Below the pieces are notes generated by a model. It was not told the origin of the DNA. It ran no database searches and was given only the letters and a program-made list of their open reading frames with translations. Of a stretch of 64,000 bases of DNA, positions 49,291 to 59,496 are shown in pieces (positions within the stretch are counted from its first letter, which is position 1; every line of letters starts with the position of its first letter). Made by a program: the position numbers and the translations under genes. The DNA is from Natronosporangium hydrolyticum (GTDB lineage: Bacteria; Actinomycetota; Actinomycetes; Mycobacteriales; Micromonosporaceae), in the NCBI RefSeq assembly GCF_016925615.1, contig NZ_CP070499.1, forward strand, positions 744,001-808,000. Reading direction: 5' to 3'.

Positions 49291-50982
49291 ATGTCGACCA
49301 CCGCCGACGCTGCTGCCGCCACCGCGTCTGTCACCGACGAGCTGTATCAGCTGGCCCTGGACGCGTACCCGTTGCGGCTGAGCGTCGCCGGGATCCGGGA
49401 GCGGGAAGACCAGCTGCCGGATCTGAGCGCAGCCGGCGAGGAGGCGCTGCGCGACCGGCTGGGTGCGCTCGCCGAGCAGGCGGCGGCGATCGACCCGGCG
49501 TCACTGACCCCGGCCGATCGGGTCACCCGGTCGGTGGTGCGGCGGGTGGCCGAGTCGATGCGGGACGAACTCGACACCCACAAGGTGGAGTACGCGATCA
49601 CCGACAACGCGCTCTTCGCCCCGGGGATCGAGATCCTGGCGATGCTGCCGATGCTGACCCTGACCGAGCCGGCCCACGCCGAGGGGTACCTGGCTCGGCT
49701 CCGGCTGCTGCCGGAGCTGCTGGCGACCGTCGCTGACCGGCACCGGGCGGGGGTGGCGGCCGGCCGGGTGCCGGTGGCGCGGCTGGTGTCGGCCGCCGTG
49801 GCGCACCTGGACCGGCTGCTCGAATCCGAGCTGGCGCCGTTGCGGGCGGTGTCGGCGCCAGAGTCGGTGACCGACTTCACCGACCGTCGGGATCAGCTGA
49901 TCGCCGAGGTGGTCCAGCCGGCGGTGGCGAGCTACCGGGAGGTGCTCGCTTCGGAGATCCTGCCCCACGGCCGGCCCGACGAGCGCCCCGGTCTGTGCTG
50001 GCTGCCCAAGGGGGATGCGTATTACGCCACGCTGATCCGGGTCCACACCACCACCGAGCGCACCGCGCAGGAGCTGCACGAGACCGGCCAGCGGGTGATC
50101 GCCGAGCTGGCCAATGAGTACGCGGAGGTTGGCGGCCGGCTGTTCGGCATCACCACCGTCTCCGAAATCCAGCAGCGGCTGCGTACCGATCCGGAGCTGC
50201 GGTGGCGCGACGGCGACGAGCTGGTGACCCATGCCCGGGACACGATCGTCCGGGCCGAGCAGGCGGCGCCGGAGTGGTTCGGGGTGTTGCCGAAGCAGCG
50301 GTGCGCCGTGGAGCCGGTGCCGGAGTCGCAGGCGGCGAGCTCCCCGGCGGCCTATTACTTTCCGCCCGCGCTGGACGGCAGCCGGCCCGGCACCTACTTC
50401 GCCAACACCCACGAGGCCGACCAGCGCGGCCGGGCCACCTACGAGGCGGTGGCGTTCCACGAGGCGGTTCCCGGGCACCATTTCCAGCTCGCGCTCGCGC
50501 AGGAGCTGACCGACCTGCCGCTGGTCCGGCGGCTGGTCGGTTTCACCGGGTACACCGAAGGCTGGGGGTTGTACGCGGAGCGGCTCGCCGACGAGATGGG
50601 GCTCTACTCCGATGACCTGGCCCGGTTGGGGATGCTCAGCGAGGATTCGATGCGGGCCGCCCGGCTGGTGGTCGACACCGGACTGCACGCGCTGGGCTGG
50701 AGCCGGCAGCAGGCGGTGGATTACCTTCGGGAGCACACGGCGACCCCGGAGGTGGAGATCGAGTCCGAGGTGGACCGCTATATCGCCGAGCCGGGGCAGG
50801 CCTTGGCCTACATGGTCGGGCGGTTGGAGATCCAGCGGTTGCGGTCGGAGGCCGAGCAGCGGCTGGGGCCGCGGTTCGACCTGCGCGGGTTCCACGACAC
50901 CGTGCTCGGCTCCGGTGCGCTGCCGCTGACCGTGCTCGAGGAGCTCGTCGCCGAGTGGGCCGCCGGCCTCGCCGCCCGGTGA
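49291..50982 (+). CDS. DUF885 metallopeptidase-like protein
   Basis: 563 residues, no signal peptide. The zinc motif HEAVPGHH is at AVAFHEAVPGHHFQLALAQEL, and the third ligand is the Glu in TEGWGLYAERLADEMG about 50 residues on, both hallmarks of DUF885 carboxypeptidase-like enzymes. Further family blocks: GDAYYATLIRVHTTT, RPGTYFANTHEA and PGQALAYMVGRLEIQRLR. Cytoplasmic peptidase by inference. ATG 49291 follows GAGAGGACC. It lies 22 bp after the ATPase gene, which is probably chance. Confidence 0.9.
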   Translation: MSTTADAAAATASVTDELYQLALDAYPLRLSVAGIREREDQLPDLSAAGEEALRDRLGALAEQAAAIDPASLTPADRVTRSVVRRVAESMRDELDTHKVEYAITDNALFAPGIEILAMLPMLTLTEPAHAEGYLARLRLLPELLATVADRHRAGVAAGRVPVARLVSAAVAHLDRLLESELAPLRAVSAPESVTDFTDRRDQLIAEVVQPAVASYREVLASEILPHGRPDERPGLCWLPKGDAYYATLIRVHTTTERTAQELHETGQRVIAELANEYAEVGGRLFGITTVSEIQQRLRTDPELRWRDGDELVTHARDTIVRAEQAAPEWFGVLPKQRCAVEPVPESQAASSPAAYYFPPALDGSRPGTYFANTHEADQRGRATYEAVAFHEAVPGHHFQLALAQELTDLPLVRRLVGFTGYTEGWGLYAERLADEMGLYSDDLARLGMLSEDSMRAARLVVDTGLHALGWSRQQAVDYLREHTATPEVEIESEVDRYIAEPGQALAYMVGRLEIQRLRSEAEQRLGPRFDLRGFHDTVLGSGALPLTVLEELVAEWAAGLAAR

Positions 50983-51042
50983 GCCCTCCGCCGGGGCTAA
51001 ACCGGTTGTCCGGGCGGTGCCGGCCGGCCTAGCGTGCGGGCC

Positions 51043-52269
51043 ATGAGCCCTACCCTGCGCAGCGACCGGCTGCTGCTGACCCGCTACACCGAGGCGGACG
51101 AGGAGCGGTTCGTCGCCTTCTTCGCCGACGAGCGGGTTTCCCGCTGGATGGGGGACGGGCCGCAGCCGGAAGCGGCAGATCGCAGCCTGTTTTGGCGGAT
51201 CTTCCCGATCTATGAGCAGCGTCGGTTCGATGTGTGGGCGGTGTGGTGGGGCGACCGGTACGTCGGCCACGCGGAGCTGAAGCCGACCGAAACGGTCAAC
51301 GGGCATGAGCTGATCTATGCCCTCTCGCCCGAGGTCTGGGGCCAAGGTCTCGGCACCGAACTCACCGAAACCTTGGTCCAGTACGGTTTCGAGCAGCTCC
51401 GGTTGACCGAGGTGCACGCCACGGTGGCGGCGCCGAACACGGCGTCGTTGGCGTTGCTCGGCAAACTCGGGTTCGTGCCGGTGCGGGACATCGCCAATGC
51501 GGCTGGTCCGACCACCCGGGTCCTCACCCGGTCCCGACCTGCCCGCCCGGAGCCGCAGTGGCGGCTTGAGGAGCTCGCTCACGCCGGCCCGGAGCATCTG
51601 GACCCGGAGTTCGTGGCCGGCTTCGACCGGAAACAGGGCCACCCTGACCCAGCGGTCGAGATCTCGGCGTTGCGGGCGGCGGGGGTGGGCCCGGCCGCTA
51701 CGGTCGTCGACTTCGGCGCGGGCACCGGCCAATTCGCCATCCCCGCCGCGCGGGAATTCGCCCGGGTGATCGCGGTCGATGTCGCCGAGCCGATGCTCGA
51801 GCGGTTGCAGGAGCGGGCGAGCGGCGAAGGCTTGACCAATCTGGAGTGTGTGCCGGCCGGTTTCCTAAGCTATGAGCACGCCGGGTCGCCGGTCGACGCG
51901 GTCTTCACCCGGCATGCGCTGCACCAGTTGCCGGATTTCTGGAAGACGATCGCGCTGCAGCGGATCGCCGGGCTGCTGCGGCCCGGCGGAGTCCTCCGGC
52001 TCCGGGACCTGATCTACGACTTCTTGCCCGCGGAGGCCGAGCCGGTGTTCCGAAGCTGGTTCGATGGCGCCGCGACGGACCCGGCGCAGGGGTACACCGC
52101 CGAGGACTACGCCACCCATATCCGTACCGAGCACAGCACCTTCCGCTGGCTCTTCGAGCCGATGCTGACCCAGGCCGGGTTCGAGATCCTCACCGCCGAG
52201 TACGAGGGCCGGTGTTTCGGCAGCTACACCTGCCGACTCCACCCAGGATGGGCGGCTAACCGCAGCTAG
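51043..52269 (+). CDS. Fusion of GNAT acetyltransferase and SAM methyltransferase
   Basis: 408 residues from ATG 51043 (ATG 51034 in frame). Residues about 1-160 form a GNAT domain: LRSDRLLLTRYTEADEERFVAFFADE, YALSPEVWGQGLGTELTETLV (acetyl-CoA loop) and NTASLALLGKLGF. From about residue 170 a class I methyltransferase begins, with motif I VVDFGAGTGQFAIPAAREF, VDVAEPMLERL, and FTRHALHQLPD then LRPGGVLRLRDLIYDF. A linker RSRPARPEPQWR joins them. Each domain looks complete, so one chain could act twice on one product. Substrate unknown. Confidence 0.85.
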   Translation: MSPTLRSDRLLLTRYTEADEERFVAFFADERVSRWMGDGPQPEAADRSLFWRIFPIYEQRRFDVWAVWWGDRYVGHAELKPTETVNGHELIYALSPEVWGQGLGTELTETLVQYGFEQLRLTEVHATVAAPNTASLALLGKLGFVPVRDIANAAGPTTRVLTRSRPARPEPQWRLEELAHAGPEHLDPEFVAGFDRKQGHPDPAVEISALRAAGVGPAATVVDFGAGTGQFAIPAAREFARVIAVDVAEPMLERLQERASGEGLTNLECVPAGFLSYEHAGSPVDAVFTRHALHQLPDFWKTIALQRIAGLLRPGGVLRLRDLIYDFLPAEAEPVFRSWFDGAATDPAQGYTAEDYATHIRTEHSTFRWLFEPMLTQAGFEILTAEYEGRCFGSYTCRLHPGWAANRS

Positions 52270-52319
52270 CGGGCACACTGGTAGGTACCCTCCAGCCAGC
52301 CCACGGGATCGAGGACGAG

Positions 52320-54467
52320 ATGACCGACCTCCCCGCACCCACTCCGCAGCCGTACCTGCATGAGCGGGTCACGTGTCTGCGGGCGCCGACCGTGGTGCTC
52401 TCCCGCCCGGACGGGCAGCTAGCCGACGGCGCCGACGGGGTGTTCCAGCACGACCGGCGGGTGCTGTCGCGGCTGCGGGTGACCGTCGACGACCAGGCCC
52501 CGACCCCGGTCAGCCAGCAGTCGCTGGGCGCCGGCGCCGCCCGGTTCGTGGCGGTGGTGCGGCATCTGGGAGACCCGATCGCCGACCCGACCGTACGGCT
52601 GGAGCGGGACCGCCGGATCGACGGCGAGCGACTGCTGGAGACGGTGACGTTGGTCAACAACTCGCGGCGGGAGATCGCGGCGAAGGTGGCGGTCGAGCTG
52701 GCCACCGATTTCGCCAGCATGGACGCGGTGAAGCACGGGGAGCCGGCGGCGCCGCTGCGACCCGGGACCACCGACCGCGACCGCATGGAGTGGGTGGGCG
52801 ACAGCGGCCGGACCATCGTCGGTGCTTCCCGACCGGCGGAGCCGGTCGCTGACCCGGAGCCGGCGGAGCCGGTCGCTGACCCGGAGCCGGCGGTGTGGCG
52901 ATGGCGGGTACGGGTGCCGGCGGGCGAGAGTTGGGCGGTGACCCTCACCGTCAGTACCGAGGGTGGGGCCGGCGCCCACACCTTCCGCGCCGCCGCACCC
53001 GGGTGGGGCGACCCCGCCGTCTCCGGCGGCCCACCGCCGCTGGCGCCGCTGCTGCGGCAGGGGCTGGCCGACCTGACCGCGCTGACCGTGGCTGACCCAC
53101 AGCACCCGGCGGAGGTCTTCGCCGCCGCCGGCAGTCCGTGGTATCTCACGCTCTTCGGCCGGGATTCGTTGTGGGCGGCCCGGTTCCTGCTGCCGTTCGG
53201 CACCGGGCTGGCCCGCGGCACCCTGCACGCGCTCGCCCGCCGGCAGGGCCGCCGGCACGATCCGGCGACCGCCGAGGCGCCGGGGAAGATCCCGCACGAG
53301 GTCCGCAGCCTGCCGCCGCGGGCGGTGGGCGGGCACCCGGTCTACTACGGCACGGTGGACGCCACCGCCCTGTGGATCTGCCTGCTGCACGACGCCTGGC
53401 GGTGGGGGCTGCCCGCCGGTCAGGTCGCCGAGCTGCTGGACCCGCTCGAGGCGGCGTTGCGCTGGTTGACCGACGAGTCGGACCCGGATGGGGACGGCTT
53501 CCTGGAGTACCTCGACGTCACCGGCGAGGGCCTGGCCAACCAGGGGTGGAAGGACTCCGAGGACGCCATCCAGTTCGCCGACGGTCGGATCGCCGCCGCG
53601 CCGATCGTCCTCAGCGAAGCCCAGGCGTACGCGTACGAGGCGGCGCAGGCCGGGGCGGCGCTGCTGGCCGGGTTCGACCGCCCCGGGGCCGACCGGCTGC
53701 TTGCGTGGGCGCACCGGCTGCGGGACCGGTTCCGGGCGGCTTTCTGGGTAGCCGACGGGCGGGGCCGGTTCCCGGCGCTCGCGCTCGACGCCGAGAAACG
53801 GCCGGTGGCGGTCCCCGCCTCGAACCTGGGCCACCTGCTCGGGACCGGGCTGCTGACCCAGGCGGAGGAGTCGGAGGTGGCCGCCCGGCTCGCCGCGCCG
53901 GACCTCGACTGTGGCTATGGCCTGCGCACGCTCAGCGGTGAGGCGGCCGGTTTCAACCCGCTCGGGTATCACACCGGCAGCGTGTGGCCGCACGACACGG
54001 CGATCGCCGTGCTCGGGCTGGCCCGGGCCGGGCATCCGCAGCCCGCCGCCGCGCTCGCCGCCGGCCTGCTGCGGGCCGCGCCCGCCTTCGACCACCGGTT
54101 GCCGGAGCTCTTCGGCGGGGTGGCTGCGGCCGGCGGGCCGGTGTGGGCGTACCCGGCCTCGTGCCGGCCGCAGGCGTGGTCGGCGGCGTCGGTGGCGGTG
54201 CTGGTGCAGGCGGCGTTGGGGCTCACCGCCGACGTGCCGGCCGGCACCGTGACCGTGGCGCCCCGGCCGGAGTTCGCCGACTGGTTCCCGATGCGGGTCG
54301 ACGGTGTGCAGGTGGCCGGGCATCCACTTGAGATCATGGCGGATGGCAGCGGTCAGGTGACGGTAAATACCGCGGCCCCGCTGACGGTCCGGACCGAGCC
54401 CTCGTCGCTGCCGGCCCCGCGGGTTCCGGTCAGCCGCTCGGAGCCGGCGCCGGAGCGCACCGGGTAG
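52320..54467 (+). CDS. Glycogen-debranching-like amylo-alpha-1,6-glucosidase
   Basis: 715 residues. The N-terminal beta domain (glycogen-debranching N-terminal type) has VLSRPDGQLADGADGVFQHDRRVLSRL. The C-terminal (alpha/alpha)6 glycosidase barrel has SPWYLTLFGRDSLWAARFLLPFGTGLA, GKIPHEVRSL, YYGTVDATALWICLLHDAWRW, and LANQGWKDSEDAIQFADG, with GYHTGSVWPHDTAIAVLGL near the end. Acts on alpha-linked oligo- or polysaccharides; exact substrate not certain. Two 9-residue PAEPVADPE repeats lie in the linker near residue 173. It converges on galK with a 2-bp gap. Confidence 0.88.
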   Translation: MTDLPAPTPQPYLHERVTCLRAPTVVLSRPDGQLADGADGVFQHDRRVLSRLRVTVDDQAPTPVSQQSLGAGAARFVAVVRHLGDPIADPTVRLERDRRIDGERLLETVTLVNNSRREIAAKVAVELATDFASMDAVKHGEPAAPLRPGTTDRDRMEWVGDSGRTIVGASRPAEPVADPEPAEPVADPEPAVWRWRVRVPAGESWAVTLTVSTEGGAGAHTFRAAAPGWGDPAVSGGPPPLAPLLRQGLADLTALTVADPQHPAEVFAAAGSPWYLTLFGRDSLWAARFLLPFGTGLARGTLHALARRQGRRHDPATAEAPGKIPHEVRSLPPRAVGGHPVYYGTVDATALWICLLHDAWRWGLPAGQVAELLDPLEAALRWLTDESDPDGDGFLEYLDVTGEGLANQGWKDSEDAIQFADGRIAAAPIVLSEAQAYAYEAAQAGAALLAGFDRPGADRLLAWAHRLRDRFRAAFWVADGRGRFPALALDAEKRPVAVPASNLGHLLGTGLLTQAEESEVAARLAAPDLDCGYGLRTLSGEAAGFNPLGYHTGSVWPHDTAIAVLGLARAGHPQPAAALAAGLLRAAPAFDHRLPELFGGVAAAGGPVWAYPASCRPQAWSAASVAVLVQAALGLTADVPAGTVTVAPRPEFADWFPMRVDGVQVAGHPLEIMADGSGQVTVNTAAPLTVRTEPSSLPAPRVPVSRSEPAPERTG
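52833..52886. repeat. 27-bp tandem duplication inside the debranching-enzyme gene
   Basis: Two exact, in-frame copies of a 27-bp unit lie at 52833-52859 and 52860-52886, followed by a partial third (CCGGCGG). Each codes PAEPVADPE. It sits in the exposed linker between the beta domain halves, so length change would be tolerated. A slippage-prone site. Confidence 0.85.
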
Positions 54468-54469
54468 CG

Positions 54470-56710
<2,241 letters not shown>

Positions 56711-56746
56711 CGACCGGCCCGGAGCCGGGTCGGTCAGGATGGGCGA

Positions 56747-57595
56747 ATGAAGGCGATCGCCCGGGGTAAGGAACGCGCACAGCGCGCGGTGGCCGAGGCC
56801 CGCCACCGCTGGCCGGTGGTCGATCACGGGCTACGAACCCACGAGCGGTACGCCGAGGCGTACGGCGCCCGGCTCGCGGCGGCGATCGCCTACTTCGGCT
56901 TCTTCGCGATCTTCGCCTTCGGGGTGGTCCTCTACTCGGTGCTGGGCTTCCTGGTCGAGTACCACGTCGACCTGCGGGAACAGGTCGACCAGTTCTTGCA
57001 GGAGAACCTGCCGGTGATCGACTCCGATCAGATCGCGGCCGGCCGGGGCGCCGCCGGCGTGATCGCCCTGATCGGGCTGGTCGTCACCGGGCTCGGCTGG
57101 GTGGAGACGCTGCGGTCGTCACAGCGGCGGATCTGGCACCTGGAGCAGGCGCCGGGCAGCGCGATCGTGCGCCGGCTGGTGGACCTGGTCGCGCTGGTCG
57201 GGCTCGCCCTGCTGCTGGGGCTGTCGTTCGCGGTGGTGACCGGGATCGAGGCGGTGGTGGCGGCGTGGGCGCAGCCGGTCGCCTGGATCATCCGGCCCAT
57301 CGGGTGGGTGCTGCTGGCCGGGGTCAACCTGGTGCTGGCGGTGGCGTTGCTCTCGGTGCTGCCCCGGATCCGGGCGCCGCTCCGGCGGCTGCTGCCGCCA
57401 GCGGTCGCGGTCGCGGTGGCGTTGGTGATCCTCAATACCCTCGGCCAGGCCTACGTACGAGGGGTACAGGAGAACCCGGCGTACTCGGTGGTGGCGACGG
57501 CGGCCGGGTTGTTGGTCTACCTCTACCTGGTGCACCAGATCGTGCTCTACGCCGCGGCCTGGGCCGCCACCGACCGCCCGCCGCCGGCTTCATGA
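56747..57595 (+). CDS. YihY/BrkB-family membrane protein
   Basis: 282 residues. A basic N-terminal helix is followed by ARLAAAIAYFGFFAIFAFGVVLYSVLGF, the typical YihY start. About six membrane helices follow, including VIALIGLVVTGLGWVETLRSSQRRIWHLE (the conserved 'W...L...N/W' block) and AGLLVYLYLVHQIVLYAAAWAA at the end. Once annotated as ribonuclease BN in error; function unknown. 36 bp after trpS on the same strand. Confidence 0.9.
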   Translation: MKAIARGKERAQRAVAEARHRWPVVDHGLRTHERYAEAYGARLAAAIAYFGFFAIFAFGVVLYSVLGFLVEYHVDLREQVDQFLQENLPVIDSDQIAAGRGAAGVIALIGLVVTGLGWVETLRSSQRRIWHLEQAPGSAIVRRLVDLVALVGLALLLGLSFAVVTGIEAVVAAWAQPVAWIIRPIGWVLLAGVNLVLAVALLSVLPRIRAPLRRLLPPAVAVAVALVILNTLGQAYVRGVQENPAYSVVATAAGLLVYLYLVHQIVLYAAAWAATDRPPPAS

Positions 57596-57679
57596 TCACC
57601 AAAGGGTTGAGCAGGCTGACCACCGACACCAGCACCTCGCCGCCGCCGCGCCGGCTTCCCGGCGCGGCGGCGGATCGGG

Positions 57680-59305
57680 TCAGCGGTCAGTGGTGCGCCA
57701 CCAGATGGTGGTGTCCGGTGGCACCAGCTCTAGCTCCGGCACCGGCCCACTGGTCAGCACCGGCTCGCCGTACTGCTGGGGGAGCCGGGCGGGGACGCTG
57801 CCGCAGTTGGTGGTGACCACCAGCCCGGCCCGCCGGAAGATCAGCAGGTCGTCGGCGGGCGGGTCGATCCAGGTCAGCTCGCCGCTGCCGAGCTGCAACT
57901 GCCGGCGTACGCCCAGCGCGGTGCGGTAGAGCGCCAGCGTGGCGCTGGGGTCGTGCTGCTGCGCCTCGACGGTGAAGGCGGCCCAGTCGGCTGGCTGCGG
58001 CAGCCACGGCTTGCCGCCGTCAGCGGTGAAGCCGTACGGCGGCTCCGCCCCCGACCAGGGCATCGGCACCCGGCAGCCGTCGCGCCCGACCCGCTCGCCG
58101 TTGGTGCGGAAGAAGACCGGATCCTGCCGGACCTCATCGGGCAGGTCGAAGACCTCCGGCAGACCCAGCTCCTCACCCTGGTAGAGGTAGGCGGAGCCGG
58201 GCAGCGCCAGCATCATCAGGGTGGCGGCCCGGGCGCGGGCCAGCCCGCGCGCCGGATCCACCTGGGGCTCTTCCCGGTTGGCTCCGCCGGGCACGCCGGC
58301 GGTGGTGGCGCCGAGCCGGCCGAACCGGCTGGCGTGCCGGATCACGTCGTGGTTGGAGAGCACCCAGGTGGTGGGCGCGTCCACGGCGGCCATCGCCGCC
58401 AACGACGAGTCGATAACGCTGCGGTACGCGGCCGCGTCCCACGGGGTGGCCAGGAACCGGAAGTTGAACGCCTGGTGGAGTTCGTCGGGCCGGACATAGT
58501 CGGCCAGGCTTTCGTACCCGGGCGACCAGGCCTCCGCGACGGCTACCCGCTCGGGCTGGTACTCGTCGAGCACCGCCCGCCATTCGCGGTAGATCTCATG
58601 CACGCCGTCGAGGTTGCGGTAGTGGGCCGGGTCGCCGCCGGGTTCGCCGGGCTCCACCGGCACGTCCGGCAACCCTTCCGGCTTGATCAGAGCGTCGGCG
58701 ACGTCGATGCGGATGCCGTCGACGCCGCGGTCCAGCCAGAACCGGAGGACGTCGGCGAACTCGGCCCGGACCTCCGGGTGCTCCCAGTTCAGGTCGGGCT
58801 GCTCCGGGGCGAACATGTGCAGGTAGACCTGATCGTCCAGCTCGGTCCAGGCCGGGCCGCCGAAGACGCTGTGCAGGTTGTTCGGCGGGCCGCCGTCGGT
58901 TGGTTTGTCCCGGAAGTGGTAACGCTCACGCGCGGCTGAGCCGGGCCCCGCCTCGATCGCCTCCTGGAACCAGCGGTGCTGGTCGGAGGTGTGGTTCGGC
59001 ACGATATCGATGATCACCTTGAGGTCACGCTCGTGGGCGGCGGCGAGCAGTGCGTCGAAGTCGTCGAGGCTGCCGAAGATCGGGTCCACTCCCCGGTAGT
59101 CGGCGACGTCGTAGCCGTGGTCGGCCATCGGCGACGGATAGAACGGGCTGAGCCAGATGGCGTCCACCCCCAACCCGGCGACGTAGTCCAGCCGGGCAGT
59201 GATACCGGCGAGGTCGCCCACGCCGTCGCCGTCGGCGTCGGCGAAGCTGCGGGGGTAGATCTGATAGATCACGGCGTCGCGCGCCCAGGAATCTGGTTTC
59301 GGCAT
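57680..59305 (-). CDS. GH13 alpha-glucosidase (oligo-1,6-glucosidase type)
   Basis: 541 residues from ATG 59305; an upstream GTG at 59431 would add unlikely residues. Motifs: AVIYQIYPRSFADADGDGVGDL, DIVPNHTS, catalytic nucleophile Asp in VDGIRIDVADAL, acid Glu in AVAEAWSPG, and the transition-state Asp in WVLSNHDVIRHASRFG. A C-terminal beta domain closes it. Hydrolyses maltose-like or isomaltose-like oligosaccharides in the cytoplasm after MalEFG uptake. Two CTTGCAG repeats 27-54 bp upstream suggest glucose/maltose control. Confidence 0.93.
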   Translation of the reverse strand: MPKPDSWARDAVIYQIYPRSFADADGDGVGDLAGITARLDYVAGLGVDAIWLSPFYPSPMADHGYDVADYRGVDPIFGSLDDFDALLAAAHERDLKVIIDIVPNHTSDQHRWFQEAIEAGPGSAARERYHFRDKPTDGGPPNNLHSVFGGPAWTELDDQVYLHMFAPEQPDLNWEHPEVRAEFADVLRFWLDRGVDGIRIDVADALIKPEGLPDVPVEPGEPGGDPAHYRNLDGVHEIYREWRAVLDEYQPERVAVAEAWSPGYESLADYVRPDELHQAFNFRFLATPWDAAAYRSVIDSSLAAMAAVDAPTTWVLSNHDVIRHASRFGRLGATTAGVPGGANREEPQVDPARGLARARAATLMMLALPGSAYLYQGEELGLPEVFDLPDEVRQDPVFFRTNGERVGRDGCRVPMPWSGAEPPYGFTADGGKPWLPQPADWAAFTVEAQQHDPSATLALYRTALGVRRQLQLGSGELTWIDPPADDLLIFRRAGLVVTTNCGSVPARLPQQYGEPVLTSGPVPELELVPPDTTIWWRTTDR

Positions 59306-59331
59306 GAGCCCACGGTAGCGCAGGGATAGAT

Positions 59332-59359
59332 CTTGCAGCAATTTTTCAGCAGCTTGCAG
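59332..59359. promoter_or_regulatory. Direct-repeat operator (CTTGCAG) upstream of the alpha-glucosidase
   Basis: CTTGCAG at 59332-59338 and 59353-59359 are exactly 21 bp apart, 27 bp before the start. The same heptamer pairs are known in streptomycete amylase, chitinase and maltose promoters as sites of MalR/Reg1-type LacI repressors and glucose control. A matching LacI gene lies at 61004. Confidence 0.6.
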
Positions 59360-59375
59360 CTCGTGGTCGCTCGGG

Positions 59376-59399
59376 CGACTCGGCGACTCGGCGACTCGG
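59376..59399. repeat. Three 8-bp tandem repeats
   Basis: CGACTCGG is repeated three times without gap at 59376-59383, 59384-59391 and 59392-59399. It lies between the CTTGCAG repeats and the palindrome at 59436, in a 191-bp divergent control region. Confidence 0.6.
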
Positions 59400-59435
59400 C
59401 TCACGGCCTGCGCGGGCTGCCGGTGAAGCAACTAG

Positions 59436-59476
59436 CGACTATCGCAACTAACGACTATCGTTAGTTGCGATAGTCG
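59436..59476. promoter_or_regulatory. 19-bp-arm palindrome with three GACTATCG motifs
   Basis: The left arm 59436-59454 and right arm 59458-59476 are exact inverted repeats of 19 bp around CTA. CGACTATCG occurs at 59436-59444 and 59452-59460 and inverted at 59468-59476. It ends 20 bp before the ATG of the second DUF234 ATPase, so it lies in the promoter/5' region. It may be an operator or an mRNA hairpin that hides the start. Confidence 0.75.
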
Positions 59477-59496
59477 TAAGCTGGGTGGGGGTGAGC

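Noticed and set aside
59306-59431. 42-codon N-terminal extension of the alpha-glucosidase
   Set aside because: It would translate the CTTGCAG operator repeats and matches nothing in the GH13 family; ATG 59305 begins just before the catalytic domain.
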